Source: Argyresthia goedartella
Taxonomy: Eukaryota > Arthropoda > Insecta > Lepidoptera > Argyresthiidae
Length of the DNA: 64,000 nucleotides
Direction of reading: 5' to 3'
Assembly (NCBI GenBank): GCA_949825045.1
Contig: OX463806.1
Span: forward strand, 43,176,208-43,240,207
Part shown: piece by piece, positions 21,501 to 29,539 of the stretch
How the letters are laid out: each line of letters opens with the position of its first letter
Numbering within the stretch: position 1 is the stretch's first letter
Notes under the pieces: generated by a model
The model's database searches: none
Told to the model about the DNA's origin: nothing
What the model saw: only the letters and a program-made list of their open reading frames with translations
Translations under genes and position numbers: made by a program

Positions 21501-24424
21501 CCTAATGCTGCTTGATATGTTGCTCTTGTACAACATCTGCCGCGGAGTTGTTGACTGTCCTGACCTCGTCAACTCGCCGCTCAAATTGAACGTCCCATCT
21601 ACCGCACTCGCCACACAGTAACCCGTCCTTTTCATTGTCCCATTGCACGCACAAATTACGCATCAAACTCCATCAGCCGCAGGCTGCCCAGTACCCACAA
21701 TAATAACTTTTCCGGACTGGACATTTTCCAACTTTCGAAACCACAATACAAGAAAGGCATTTTGTCGCTGCTGAAGGAACTAGGAAAGAATTCCACATTG
21801 AAAAGGGAGTGAAGCAAGGAGATCCAATTGCCCCAAACTATTCTCAGCAGTACTAGATATAGACAGTATTCAGAAATCTAAGATGGAATAATAAGGGCAT
21901 CAAAATAAATGGACTCACCTGAGATTCGCAGATGACAGTCATTTTTTCAGAAGATATACATTACAAAAGATGATACAAGAGCTATCCAACCAAAGTAAAC
22001 AAAAAAAACTGTCGGTCTCTCACTAAATGCCGAGAAAACTAAAATACTATCAAATGGTAACGAAATAAACAATAGTGGATGAAGCTCAGTTAAGAGTATT
22101 TAAGGAGTAGTCCACCTACCTCGGACAGATAATATCTCCAGAAGATCAAATTAAGAAGTAATTACACAAAAGAATTGCTAACTCAGGGAAAGCTTATTGG
22201 TCCCTTTAGGAAGTCATGAAAGGAAGGGACTATAACCTAGACCACAAAAGAAGACTCTTGAATTCCTACATTCTACCAGTTCTAACATTTAACTGCCAAA
22301 CATGGTAATTTCCCAAAAAACAAAATGAACTTGAAACCGGAGAGAAGTATGCTGGGACTGAGGCACCAAGACAAAATAAAACTTAACGAAATAAGAAGCA
22401 AGACCAGGATCGAAGATGTGACAAAGTAAATAAAACAACTGAAATGGCGGCGGACAGGTCATATGATGCGCGAAACAACTATAAAATGTAACCGATTGGT
22501 ACCCGAGAGAAGGACAGCGGGAGGCAGACTAAAAAAAAATTGGAGGATGACATAAAAGAAGCCGCCGGGCCTCTCTGGAGGAGGATAGCCAGAGATAGAA
22601 AGCACTGGAAGTTGCCTACGTCACAGGATAAGCTGAACAAATAAATGTGGAATAATGAAACAAAACTAATAATCCTTAAAATAAATATTTATTAAACATA
22701 ATCTAATGAATATATATCTTAAACTAGAATACTATTATATTATTGTGCATGCTACATATCTATGGCTAAATAAATAAACTGACATTCATATTAAAATAGA
22801 TCACAATGTAAAAAAGATGTAATTTAAATAAAATAAATCCAATTCAAATCAAAGAATCCGATTTTTTGGCATTAAAAAAGGTGATTTTTATCAACCCCGA
22901 ATAGCCCAGCCCATGAGTAAATACACATTCACAATATGGATGCACCTGGTTTTGGTGAAGTCATTACAGCACTTCATTATAATAGCAGCAAGGTGCAAAG
23001 ATAATATGACCGTTTTATAATGCGGTAGACATTGAAAACAGTACCACTTTTGATTGATAAATTTATCTAGGTAGACTTGAAATTAAATAAAGGTGGCTTT
23101 GTTTAGTAGGTTTCAATTATGCATAGTCTTACCAATTGGGTTTATTCTCATGTAATTTTATCACCCATCTAGGTCACTTTGGAATGTGCACTGATCAAAT
23201 GTTTATAAATATCTAGTATCAGTAGAACAGCAGCCTTATCATGTTATTAATTGGCAGCTAGGAATTTTAATAGCTTTGGAACAAATCAAACCCTAACCTA
23301 AAACATGTTTTCTACAAAAATCCATGTTTGCTTATTCTTCTGCTCCGGCGCAACCTAGCATGGCGACTGTCCCCGTGCAGCTTGTCGCAGGCTCCCTAAC
23401 TCGCCATCTCCGCTCCGGACAAGTAGCCACAAGACTGCCCTGAATGGACTGCCCTGATGTTGGTTTGCCACAGCGACAATACATTCCATACCGCGCATTA
23501 TAAGTCTAACTGATATTCATCTCATACAAATTTTACGAAAATTGTTTTGTTTCTAATATTCATAAGTTTAATTAATTCAAAATAAATTAAATCCTTGACT
23601 CCTAGTCTTAAAAGCAGGATAAATGGTTAAAGCTAAACCCAATCAACCCCCCAGTAACCAAATTTACTAAGTATGAATCTGTCAGGTTTGGATAGCCATC
23701 CCCTCACAATTGCACCTTTCAGAACTCAATGTGGGTTATTAACAGAGACAAACATATTCAATAGATTCACCAGAAAATTCAGTATCAAATTCACAGAAAC
23801 TGAGACTTGCTCCTCAAGCCCACAATGCAATAAAAACAACAGTTCTGTAACATTTGTGATTTACTTACAATGAGATCAGGCATACACAAAAGCATTAGCA
23901 ATATTTGGTGCTTCTGGTAAGGGTGAGAACTGTCCATGATTGACATTTAACAAATCTATGCTGCATCAACATATTACTTATTTTGTACCTGTATTCTAGG
24001 CTCCTGCAGATTTTCAAGGCATAATGTACCACAAACATAGAAATAACACCTCCGCTCAACCTGGAGCGAAAACATAGATTTTTCACAAACATCAAAAACG
24101 CAACCGCAAGTACGGGGGCCGAAGCAGATGGCACAAATCGTTAAGCGTGCCACAGCCGTCATGTCATAATACGCGGTTATAAGTAAACGCAAGTAAATCG
24201 CACTGAAACTCGTGTTGAGGAGATATAATCGAAAACCGCACCCTCACTTAGCACCATAGCTTGAAATAGAATCTCCATTTGTCAGCAACTAGCCCGACGA
24301 GCAAAGCTGTGATGCTGTTTCAATGCGGTAAAATAATGGGTACAGCAAACAAAATGATATCAAACTTACCTTTGAATTTCAGCTCATTTTGTGGCTCTAT
24401 TATTAACACCTGGTGATTAGGCAT
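366..24424 (-). CDS. Vap33: VAP-family ER membrane protein (vesicle-associated membrane protein-associated protein), complete, 7 exons
   Basis: Coding parts in transcript order: 24424-24370, 21252-21100, 18666-18563, 17276-17196, 15661-15581, 9520-9419, 530-366. They join in frame to 741 nt, 246 residues plus stop; human VAPA and VAPB are about 245. Residues ~5-121 form an MSP domain with the family motif KTTAPKKYCVRPNSG (residues ~44-58) and KHKFMVQ (84-90). K86 and M88 match the human FFAT-binding pair K94/M96, and P48 matches VAPB P56. A charged linker (~132-171) leads to a leucine-rich coiled coil (~172-200), then a C-terminal hydrophobic anchor (~223-246) with GFIIG (GxxxG, 238-242) and no tail beyond it. 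VAPs sit in the ER membrane and tether other organelles and lipid-transfer proteins through FFAT motifs; this role is family knowledge. All introns are GT-AG with matching phases. The ATG is the only one preceding the conserved beta strand EPQNELKFKG. Confidence 0.95.
531..1980. other. Vap33 intron 6, left part, with LINE 3'-end-like sequence
   Basis: AT-rich non-coding DNA. From about 990 the text AATCAAAATCGTTTATTT resembles the poly(A)-proximal 3' end of the minus-strand LINE at 29540, and 1380-1700 looks like decayed LINE 3' sequence in the same direction. No open frame remains. Confidence 0.35.
2030..4185 (+). mobile_element. Degraded CR1-like non-LTR retrotransposon, plus strand
   Basis: Broken reading frames give fragments in the expected order: an endonuclease-like GICGDLNVD (~2110), PDLMKHSKLIPLF (~2490), a reverse-transcriptase stretch near 2650-3020 with FADDTT-like text (FLVYINDLPF, VLFADDTTLF at ~2960-3035), thumb-region HIDKLAGRLSSVAYAVRNIR (~3372) and a C-terminal tail (~3870). 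The same order is seen in the better copy at 29540-31437. Many stops and an insertion at ~3035-3350 show it is dead. It lies antisense in Vap33 intron 6. Confidence 0.75.
4190..4960. other. Intron 6 non-coding stretch
   Basis: Starts with a short CG repeat (GCGCGCGCGC at ~4191) and contains unclassified repeat-like DNA. No supported gene; the small frames here lack recognisable motifs. Confidence 0.4.
4963..5045 (+). other. Possible first exon encoding a THAP-type zinc-finger start
   Basis: ATG at 4963 in context TTTCAAAATG, reading MMYCTVCINNNRNRNDISYF and then NYPKEST before a candidate donor AG|GTAGGTAAAT. The spacing C-x2-C and the F/Y-rich FNYPKE are how THAP domains begin (C2CH finger, DNA binding). 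The second half of the finger (CxxH, AVPTF box) was not found in the window. It could be a fragment of a P-type transposon, a captured exon, or chance. Confidence 0.3.
5046..5510. other. Intron 6, nothing recognised
   Basis: AT-rich sequence without open frames or repeats that I can name. Confidence 0.5.
5515..5785 (-). repeat. tRNA-headed SINE, family 1
   Basis: On the minus strand it starts GACGACCCGAATGGCCGAGT, has a Pol III B box (GGATTCGAGTCC-type, here CCCGGATTCGAGTCCCGG), then a body ending in a TTATT microsatellite at 5507-5522. Better copies of the same family lie at 41980-42215 and 49829-50085. Confidence 0.8.
5935..6720. repeat. Fragments of an unclassified interspersed family (GCCTTTTCCC / GGGGGCTAGCCCATCG)
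   Basis: 5937-5980 (TGTCAGGGGGCTAGCCCATCG) and 6650-6712 (GCGTCACGCTATTTCGCATACGG ... TTTTGCGTGACAG in parts) match pieces also present at 58610-58735, 59265-59395 and 59993-60090. The 600 bases between hold nothing recognised. Confidence 0.5.
6801..7627 (+). repeat. 56-bp minisatellite, about 15 units
   Basis: Unit starts CCATTAATTCAACACTCCTA and ends CACCCATCAAATCCTTTTAG. Unit starts at 6802, 6858, 6914, 6970, 7026, 7082, 7138, 7192, 7248, 7304 and on, so the period is 56 (one 54). Units differ by a few bases; from 7248 two variants (ACCTGACTGAGCACCCATC and AACTGACCGAGCACCCTTC) alternate, a dimeric higher-order pattern. Confidence 0.95.
7660..7800 (+). mobile_element. 3' fragment of the CR1-like LINE
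   Basis: AAAAGGGATATTACAATGTT and the following ~120 bases closely match 3866-3995 at the end of the LINE copy at 2030-4185. The fragment directly abuts the minisatellite. Confidence 0.75.
7958..8078. mobile_element. MITE with 19-bp terminal inverted repeats
   Basis: Left end CGGCAAACTTCTTGAGCAT (7958-7976) and right end ATGTTCAAGAAGTTTGCCG (8060-8078) are inverted copies with one mismatch; 121 bp in total and no coding capacity. Confidence 0.75.
8565..8667. mobile_element. C-tract hairpin MITE, copy 1
   Basis: GCATGCCGA (8565-8573) pairs with TCGGCATGC (8659-8667). The interior has ACGCGGGAAAGTG, TTTCGCGACGAAG and a C11 run at 8641-8651. Same family as 51304-51442 and the fragment at 33914-34008. 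Confidence 0.7.
8935..9040 (-). repeat. tRNA-headed SINE, family 2
   Basis: Minus strand carries a B-box-like GCTCGAATCCCGGCGGG followed by AAGAAAAGAAAAA and CCAGGTCTTAGATGTTTATA. The same head and tail order is at 50670-50790. Confidence 0.65.
9419..9520 (-). CDS. Vap33: Vap33 exon 6 (start of coiled coil)
   Basis: Thirty-four codons, phase 0-0, acceptor GGTTGCAG, donor GTGAGT. The second half, EAQLKEEERLRHENLLLK, is amphipathic and runs directly into EELLRLRVS of exon 7 to give one coiled coil. Confidence 0.88.
9530..10885. other. Vap33 intron 5, left part, nothing recognised
   Basis: AT-rich DNA with short open frames only. No protein or repeat family could be recognised. Confidence 0.5.
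10887..11195 (-). mobile_element. RTE-type LINE, 3' end
   Basis: An open frame (11188-10901) encodes the C-terminal part of an RTE-like reverse transcriptase polyprotein: KWDWAGHVARMHPDRWAK, RRGRGRPRRRWCQD, and FAQQWDDVG just before the stop. The element ends in a TAATAATAATAA tail at 10887-10903 on the minus strand, as RTE elements do. Confidence 0.85.
11200..13000. other. Vap33 intron 5, middle, mostly unrecognised
   Basis: Contains the 57-bp tandem duplication listed separately and two similar GGGCCCT-rich stretches (12160-12225 and 12480-12550). No coding sequence is supported. Confidence 0.4.
11568..11681 (+). repeat. 57-bp tandem duplication
   Basis: Two identical 57-bp units starting GGGCCCCAGTTGTGCGATCC at 11568 and 11625; the second unit ends in GCTAGCTAGC. 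Confidence 0.9.
13004..13074. repeat. Large inverted repeat, 33-bp arms
   Basis: Arms 13004-13036 and 13042-13074 (CCATTTGGAATTATTACTGT and on) are inverted copies with one mismatch around a 5-base loop CTTAC. Confidence 0.95.
13086..13137. repeat. 52-bp perfect palindrome
   Basis: Left half TCTAAACAATACTAATAACT continuing to AACTAA (13086-13111) is perfectly mirrored at 13112-13137 with no loop. It lies 11 bp after the preceding inverted repeat. Confidence 0.95.
13802..15555 (-). mobile_element. Tc1/mariner transposon with terminal inverted repeats
   Basis: Ends CAGTGGTGGTCATATAATTA are perfect inverted repeats of about 27 bp (13802-13828 and 15529-15555), flanked by TA on both sides (13800-13801, 15556-15557), the Tc1 target duplication. 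A second copy of the core ATAATTAAGAACGAT lies ~225 bp inside each end (~14034 and ~15312), as in IR/DR-type Tc1 elements with two transposase sites per end. Length 1754 bp. The right end lies 23 bp from the Vap33 exon 5 donor. Confidence 0.93.
14292..15187 (-). pseudogene. Tc1-type DD34E transposase, frameshifted
   Basis: Cut-and-paste transposase of the Tc1 group. The frame from 15041 to 14292 (249 codons) holds the catalytic triad in order: FSDETK (first Asp), FQHDNDPKHTA (second Asp) and SPDLNPIEHLW (Glu), the last two in DD34E spacing. The N-terminal helix-turn-helix begins at the ATG at 15187 (MGKNKSCDASTREVIIKLRD) in another frame and hits a TGA about 42 codons later, so a small indel near 15050-15065 separates DNA-binding and catalytic parts. 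The C-terminus after KKKVSNRR also appears short, with sequence resembling the usual end continuing out of frame below 14292. It is probably not autonomous now. Confidence 0.85.
15581..15661 (-). CDS. Vap33: Vap33 exon 5 (acidic/basic linker)
   Basis: Twenty-seven codons, phase 0-0, between acceptor TTGTTATAG and donor GTATGT. Encodes a polar linker rich in D, N, K, A (DSGDNATQNDANKKRVVADE and on). Linkers in this position are poorly conserved in VAPs, so this exon is supported by phase and splice sites more than by similarity. Confidence 0.82.
15874..16039. mobile_element. MITE with ~39-bp imperfect inverted repeats
   Basis: AGCCAAGTTGCATCAGATAA... at the left pairs with ...CCGAATGCAACTTGGCT at the right (ends 15874 and 16039); 166 bp, no coding capacity. 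Confidence 0.75.
16405..16560. repeat. Interspersed repeat (TGATGACGTCATAGCGTC ... CTCGCGGGTGCC)
   Basis: The block GATGACGTCATAGCGTC through GAGCGAGCGAGCGAG to TTCCTCGCGGGTGCC recurs at 58485-58600 and in part at 46585-46610, so it is a dispersed family of unknown class. Confidence 0.6.
17196..17276 (-). CDS. Vap33: Vap33 exon 4 (end of MSP domain)
   Basis: Exactly 27 codons in phase 0-0, starting WKEISLEQMMDYKLKCVFES. Acceptor AATTCCAG, donor GTAATT. The frame continues past the donor into a TG/CA repeat, so the donor decides the end. Confidence 0.9.
17322..17416. mobile_element. Short hairpin MITE with AACTTTATTTTTCAC ends
   Basis: CAACTTTATTTTTCAC at ~17330-17346 pairs with GTGAAAAATAAAGTTG at ~17391-17407. 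A related sequence forms the interior of the MITE at 48459-48694. It sits about 46 bp upstream of the Vap33 exon 4 acceptor. Confidence 0.7.
17426..17497 (+). repeat. 18-bp tandem repeat, 4 copies
   Basis: Four units of CATGGCTCACAGTTAATC; the first has a G for C (CATGGGTCACAG). Confidence 0.92.
17500..18560. other. Vap33 intron 3
   Basis: Includes a Lepidoptera SINE fragment at 18180-18310 (CCACGCTGGCTCAGTGCGGG, minus strand, same family as 54925-55075 and 57334-57511). The remainder is unrecognised. Confidence 0.5.
18563..18666 (-). CDS. Vap33: Vap33 exon 3 (FFAT-binding strand)
   Basis: Acceptor TCTCTCTTTCAG; encodes TPQPVSVDSNEKHKHKFMVQ and continues to SNIDQV. Two in-phase donors exist three bases apart, after CAA (18566) and after GTG (18563). 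GTG is chosen because VAPs have a hydrophobic residue before the conserved tryptophan WKE. Confidence 0.9.
18780..18975 (-). repeat. tRNA-headed SINE, family 3
   Basis: Minus strand contains GTGGCACAGCGGTTGTGG (A-box side) and GGTCCCGGGTTCGATCCCCG (B box), followed by CTAGGGTGAAGAAAACTTTC. The flanks do not form an acceptor stem, so it is a SINE and not a tRNA gene. Confidence 0.75.
19796..19922. repeat. Foldback element, copy 1
   Basis: CCCCACGGGCTTTTCAGA (19797-19813) pairs with TCTGAATAGCCCGTGGGG (19905-19922). It is preceded by AACAACGCGGCCCAGCGTTG, which also occurs at 20504-20523. Confidence 0.75.
19923..21099. other. Vap33 intron 2, remainder
   Basis: Apart from the foldback copy, nothing is recognised. 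The segment 20770-20960 contains GAGAGAGAGAG and an imperfect repeat of GCGCCAAATATCT (20860) with AGATATTTGGCGC (20930), an inverted pair. Confidence 0.45.
20486..20543. repeat. Foldback element, copy 2
   Basis: Perfect 18-bp arms TCTGAAAAGCCCGTGGGG (20486-20503) and its complement (20526-20543) around AACAACGCGGCCCAGCGTCG. Confidence 0.9.
21100..21252 (-). CDS. Vap33: Vap33 exon 2 (MSP domain core)
   Basis: Acceptor TTTGCAG and donor GTATGTATG. Completes a glycine split from exon 1, then 50 codons including TTYMRLTNP and the VAP signature YCVRPNSG. It ends with one base of the next codon, which fits exon 3 beginning with two bases. Confidence 0.94.
21360..21745 (+). mobile_element. LINE C-terminal fragment (jockey/CR1-like)
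   Basis: The open frame 21382-21621 reads MDVYVDKLERVQKGFTKQFN ... YRGFESLRNRLMLLDMLLLYNICRGVVDCPDLV, the usual post-thumb region of these reverse transcriptases, ending in decayed sequence. It lies antisense in Vap33 intron 1. Confidence 0.75.
21750..22645 (+). mobile_element. RTE-like LINE fragment
   Basis: Decayed reverse transcriptase with, in order, EKGVKQGDPIAP (~21810), RFADD (~21925), LNAEKTKILSNG (~22030), YLGQIISPEDQIK (~22120) and YILPVLTFNCQTW (~22265), then KQLKWRRTGHMMR-like text (~22440). Several frameshifts and stops. It ends near 22645, followed by AT-rich sequence. Confidence 0.8.
22650..24369. other. Vap33 intron 1, right part, nothing recognised
   Basis: AT-rich intron. 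The block 23330-23490 (GC-richer, TGCTCCGGCGCAACC) could be a repeat but I cannot name it. No coding sequence. Confidence 0.5.
24370..24424 (-). CDS. Vap33: Vap33 exon 1 (coding part)
   Basis: Eighteen codons plus one base. ATG at 24424-24422 in the context TTCAAAATG; encodes MPNHQVLIIEPQNELKFK and ends at a GTAAGTTTG donor. The 5' UTR lies above 24424, but its start and promoter could not be fixed. Confidence 0.92.
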
Positions 24425-27400
24425 TTTGAAGATAATTTGATTGCAGGTCGTTGGCAAAAATTGAAAATTCTGATTTGCGATGTCGGTCAGCCAAAGAGCA
24501 GCGCAAAGAACGATGTGAAAATGTTGCCAGAAGTGAGATTTGAAAAAATATGCCTACTTTTATGGCAAATTATTCCGAAAATTGTGTGTATATGTCACAG
24601 TAAGATTGTCAAAACCTTTAGTTTATAAACTATGGACATATTGTAAACCAGACCGACAGCGGCAAGAATTTATATTTGTTTTGTTCTTACATGTCAACCT
24701 AACACGAAATCTATTCGGGGGCTTCGCTGCGCTCGCCCCATCTAGTCTTTCCCTAAGCTACCGCAGTGTTTGCCCTGGTATTTCATTTTCATTCAAGTTT
24801 TAACCAGTTCACAATTTAATTTTTACTATAAACTAAAGCATCATATCGTAAGCAGTACGGTACAGTTTACAATTTATCGATAGTTTATAAACTAACGACA
24901 AAAAAAACGGTATATTGTAACCTAACGGTTTTGAAAATCTTACGGTGACATATACATAACTCTGTGTATTTTATTTTTTTAATCAACTTTGCTGTACAAT
25001 ATGAACGCAATTGATATCATTAGAATTTGTAAGTCGTAATTCTGAACAGTAGCTCGAAGTTTGAGTTTCTATGGCTTTGGCATCAATCCGGATCGCAATC
25101 AAGTTCATATGTTGAAGGAAGTTTTTGCCGACCACAACGCACACTTTATGTTGCAACTGTATTTTAAAGGATTTGGTTCAACTAAATAACTACAGTTGAC
25201 CACCATAAACTCGACCCTCACGATGGCCCGAGGGAGCCTTGTATCCGCTACACATAAGAATATTTTCACAAAACGGGAGGATCAAGTATATGGCGGTCAA
25301 GCTATACGTCTGCACTTAGATATGGTGTGCGCGTCTTATTCATTAGTATTTCCAGTAATAAAGTTATTGAAATAAATTTTAAATGAGGTTCTGTAGAACC
25401 CACAGACCCTCATTTCACATTTATCTCAATACAATTTCTACAGGAAACATCAAAGAAAAAGACTCCGATACTGAAGTACAGACTTAGCTTGCGAGCACTT
25501 AAGTTTGTCAGATCTCATTTCATCATTGAAATCATGTTCAGAGTAGCAGTACCCTGTCAGTGATACAGAATCAAGCTACAGCTTTCCTCAACCCAAGAAA
25601 CAAGGTGTTCTGGCAGGCAGTTTCCCAAAATTATTTTTGCCTTATTTCTTAACATTGGATGTTTTTTATACCTTAATTTAAAAAAAAGTAACGTTTTCTA
25701 GTAGCTAGCAAAAGCCATAAAAGTAGTGTTAGTTTAACTTTGGGTCGTAGTATTTAAACTTATAGTAATAATAGGCAGTAAATCCGGATATGATTTACAA
25801 AAATACAGATTTTGCCGGACAAAATTACTGAATTGTTTGAAAAACAGGGCACGCCTAAAAATACCGTTTTGCCTGGCCAAAAAACTTAAAGTTAAAAAAA
25901 ATACAAAAGGAGCGCTAGAGATTGTTGTTCTTATATAATGTGTCATATGTTCTTCGATTCGCTCATCTCCTTTATGCTTTGCCTACCCCAACCCATCAAT
26001 TCGCTCAGACAGTCTTAATTTAGCCAATACGCGTTGGCTAAACCATTCAGTGATTTTATCGCGCAATTCAATATTTTTTAGTTTTTGATTCGCTCGTTCT
26101 ATGACTCTTTTTAATTTCTTTGTCCTTCTTTTTAAACTTAAAAAATATATAAATCGAGTGAAATGATTCATTAATTAGGTAGTATCAATAATGACTTAAA
26201 ATAATTCTAGGGCAGGCTTTTCTTAAAATCCAACAGATGGTGTTCAAGCTGCCCTACTATTTTTATCCTGTGGTGCATTCTGAATGTAGTTAATATGGGT
26301 AAAGGACACCTAAAGAAACAAGAAAATATGGTAATATGATATGGTACCATAAAGTATTCATATTTTTGAGATAATTAGAATTAATGAATCAATGTTCTCA
26401 AACATTTGTATTTACTACCAATTATCTCGCTAACGTAACACTTGAGATAAAATATTAGCAATGCAATTGCAATTAGCAGAGCAATGACGATGCCACAATG
26501 CCGATCGAACATGCGGTTCCTGATCACATCAAAAAGAGCTTATGATATGTGTTTAGATAAACTAGTGTATGTAACTGTGCAGAATTAGGTATTGCAACTC
26601 TCGAGTGATATTATTTTGAAACCCGCCTTCGGCTCGTTTCATGAACCCACTCTCGAGTTTTAATGCCTTCCATTATGTATCACTCACATAAACTACTATA
26701 ACAGACATTTCAGGCATTTCTGACTTTTCTGGTAACCCCAGACCGAAAAATAGTTCGTTTGATGTGCGCATGCGCCTTTACGTGAAGTAATCAGAATAAA
26801 AAACATTGTCTATGCTAAATCAAAACTGCACATTTTTTTTTTCTTGCCCCGTTATTTTCTTATTTTAGATTTACTTACTAACATATCTAGGACATCCTTG
26901 GCCTAACAAAATTCATAAAATTTGTGAACTGGACTTCAGGTAAATTTACAAAACTCTTTCTTCTACATGACCATAGACATAACAGAACTGTCAAAGTTGT
27001 TTTTATGATGTAGTCTAGATGGCGTTAAAAGGTGTGAATACAACTTTATTTATTACACGACGACGTGTTTGTGTACAGTTATCGATAATCGATTTAACTG
27101 AGCCATGGCCTCGGTATATGCTGAAGGCTTTCTACCTGTAATTTGCCCTTTTGGGCGATAAACGTGTATATTATATATATAATATATATAATATATATGG
27201 GAGGAGTTTGCCTGCTTACCCGATTTTACGAGCGGACATCATAATCTGAGCTCATAGTCAGAAGGCATGATAGCGGCATGTTAGGGGGGCAGATAGCCCC
27301 CGCTACTATGAGGTAGTTATATAATTTTTAAACCTAGCCTAATCCTAACCTAATCTATATTTCGGGCATTTAGGGGGGTTCTAACCTCAACAATACAAGA

Positions 27401-27450
27401 ACGTTTATTTGTTGAATGTGGGTATACAGGGTTGTTAATGATAAATATAT
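24425..27450. other. Vap33 5' flank and intergenic DNA
   Basis: Must hold the Vap33 5' UTR and promoter on the minus strand, but no clear Initiator/DPE pair or TATA was found. An AT microsatellite (TATATATAATATATATAA) is at 27170-27198. 26205-26290 (GGCAGGCTTTTCTTAAAATC) looks like a dispersed Lepidoptera repeat. No gene supported. Confidence 0.45.
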
Positions 27451-27454
27451 AGTT

Positions 27455-29347
27455 CACCTCAATCTACCCTAAGGGTGTACAAATATTAAATTAAATTAGA
27501 ATACACTTGAAATGTTACAATATAAATATACAAAAATGTTACACAGCTTCTATTAATAGCTAACTTTTTACTGTCCGTTTAGGAATTATGTACGCTATAC
27601 TAAGCTTTCTTAAGCAAATTTTCTTTCAAACTTGATTTAAATAAATTGAAGGATTCTATGTCTCTGATGTATATTGGCAGATTATATAAATTTTTGTGTC
27701 ATACCAAACACACTTTTTTGAAATAGAGCGGTTAAGTGCCGCGGGATGCTTAATTTAATGTTCCTTTAGACTTTATTTTGATAAAACAATCCCAGTTGTT
27801 TCTAACATAAACAGCCATTTCGTAAATATATAATGATGGTACAGTTAAAAATTTTTTTTTATGAAATGTGGCTGACATGTGTCTGTTTGTTTTAGATGAC
27901 ATATTGCCTGACGTCCCTTTTGTCCTTTGAATGCCCTGTCCTGATCCGTTGAGTTACCCCAGAATAAAACACCATATTTTAGAAACGAAGCCACGTAAGC
28001 GTTATATGTCGATAGCAACGCAGTGAGACCAGCTACCTTAGCGAGCATAAATAGTGCATATGAAAATTGGCTAAACTTTGTGCAGACATTATCAATAAGT
28101 GTTTTCCAAGTCAAGTGGGAGTCAATTGTTATTCCTAAAAATTAAGTGTCATTAATTTCGTCAATTTTTTTCGTACCATCGTGAATGTGAAGTTTATTTT
28201 TTATTGTATCGTTTTTATTTTTAAATGTCATGATATTAGTCTTATTTATATTCATTACAAGATTATTTTCGCCGAGCTATTCAATAATATTATTAAGGGA
28301 ATTATTTATGTCAGTCAGATTCATAATCATTCATATTTTGGGCCTCAACAATCATTGTACTATCATCCGCAAATATGACAATAGGGAAAGTAACCGCGTC
28401 AGGTAAATCATTTATATGAATGATAAACAGCAGTGGTCCCAAAACGCTACCTTGTGGTACGCCATATTGTATTGTCCTTAAATCTGAATATTTAGTAATG
28501 ATTTTCTGTCTTTGTTGCTTCGCATATTTTCGACATTTGAGTTAACTGTTGTCGGTTGCGCAGATAGCATTTATTAAGATCAAGCTCATTACCTGAGACG
28601 CCATACATGTAGAGTTTATTTATCAGAATGGCATGATCTACATAATCAAACGCTTTGGTCATGTCCATGTACAATGCCGATATAGGAATTTTATTATCTA
28701 AATGACTACACGGAAGAGGAAATCATAAATAGCTTGATCTATTGTTTTTTTCAAAACCCTTTCTGTTCTTTTCCAAATACATTGCTTTCGAAATAGACGT
28801 TTAAGAAATTATAAATAACTCTTTCGAACACCTTGGAGAATATTGGAATAAGTGCGACAGTTCTATAGCAGGACATATTTTCTCTGTCATCTTTTTTTAA
28901 ACAATGGCTTAATAATTGTGGCCTTGAGCTTTTCAGGGAAAGCGCCTTATTCTATAAACAGATTTATGACGTAACTTAAGACTGGTGATATGAATGACGC
29001 TACATGCTTTATCACTTTTTTGCATATATTGTTATATCCCGTACTGTTAGTATCCTTGAGATTTTTTATTATTTGATATACTTCAGCAGTTGAAGTGGGT
29101 TTAAAAATAAATAATTGGGAATGGAGGTTACTTTTGTTCTGCTGTTAGGCTACTACAGACACCCGTTTGTTGCGGCACTACTTGATCTATGTAAAAAATA
29201 TTGAAAGCTTGAGCTATCTCCTTAGGATCGGTCACAATACGATTGTTAGATTTTATTTGTTTAATGCTTTCTTTTGGGGCATTTCTTCCATTATTGATTA
29301 TTTTCCAGGTAGCTTTACATTTCACCTCAGTTCGGGAGGTTCAAAAA
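27455..29347 (-). mobile_element. Degraded LINE (CR1-like), minus strand
   Basis: Fragments read in order from right to left: KATWKIINNGRNAPKESIKQ (~29320), AFNIFYIDQV (~29200), DMTKAFDYVDHAILINKLYM (~28660, the reverse-transcriptase DxxKAFD motif), IYGVPQGSVLGPLLF-like text on the minus strand at ~28400-28470, and AYVASFLKYGVLFWGNSTD (~27990). Multiple frameshifts and a G22 run at its right edge. Confidence 0.75.
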
Positions 29348-29369
29348 GGGGGGGGGGGGGGGGGGGGGG
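29348..29369. repeat. G22 homopolymer
   Basis: Run of 22 G between two LINE copies; true length may be uncertain. Confidence 0.75.
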
Positions 29370-29539
29370 AAGGGAGGCTGTGTGTCCGGCGGATCAAGAC
29401 GGCGATCTCTTTCGATCAATATTTGGTGACTGAGACGCTGTAATGCTTCGGGAACACAGCCTTCGTCGAGTTGACGTGCCCGAGGGGCGTGGGGCGGTTG
29501 GGCTTTAAGGGCTATCGTGATATCATCCTCCGCTTATAG

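Noticed and set aside
24425..24900. Inr/DPE pair for Vap33
   Set aside because: Checked on the minus strand around TCAGA and TCACTT motifs; no DPE at +28, so no promoter is claimed.
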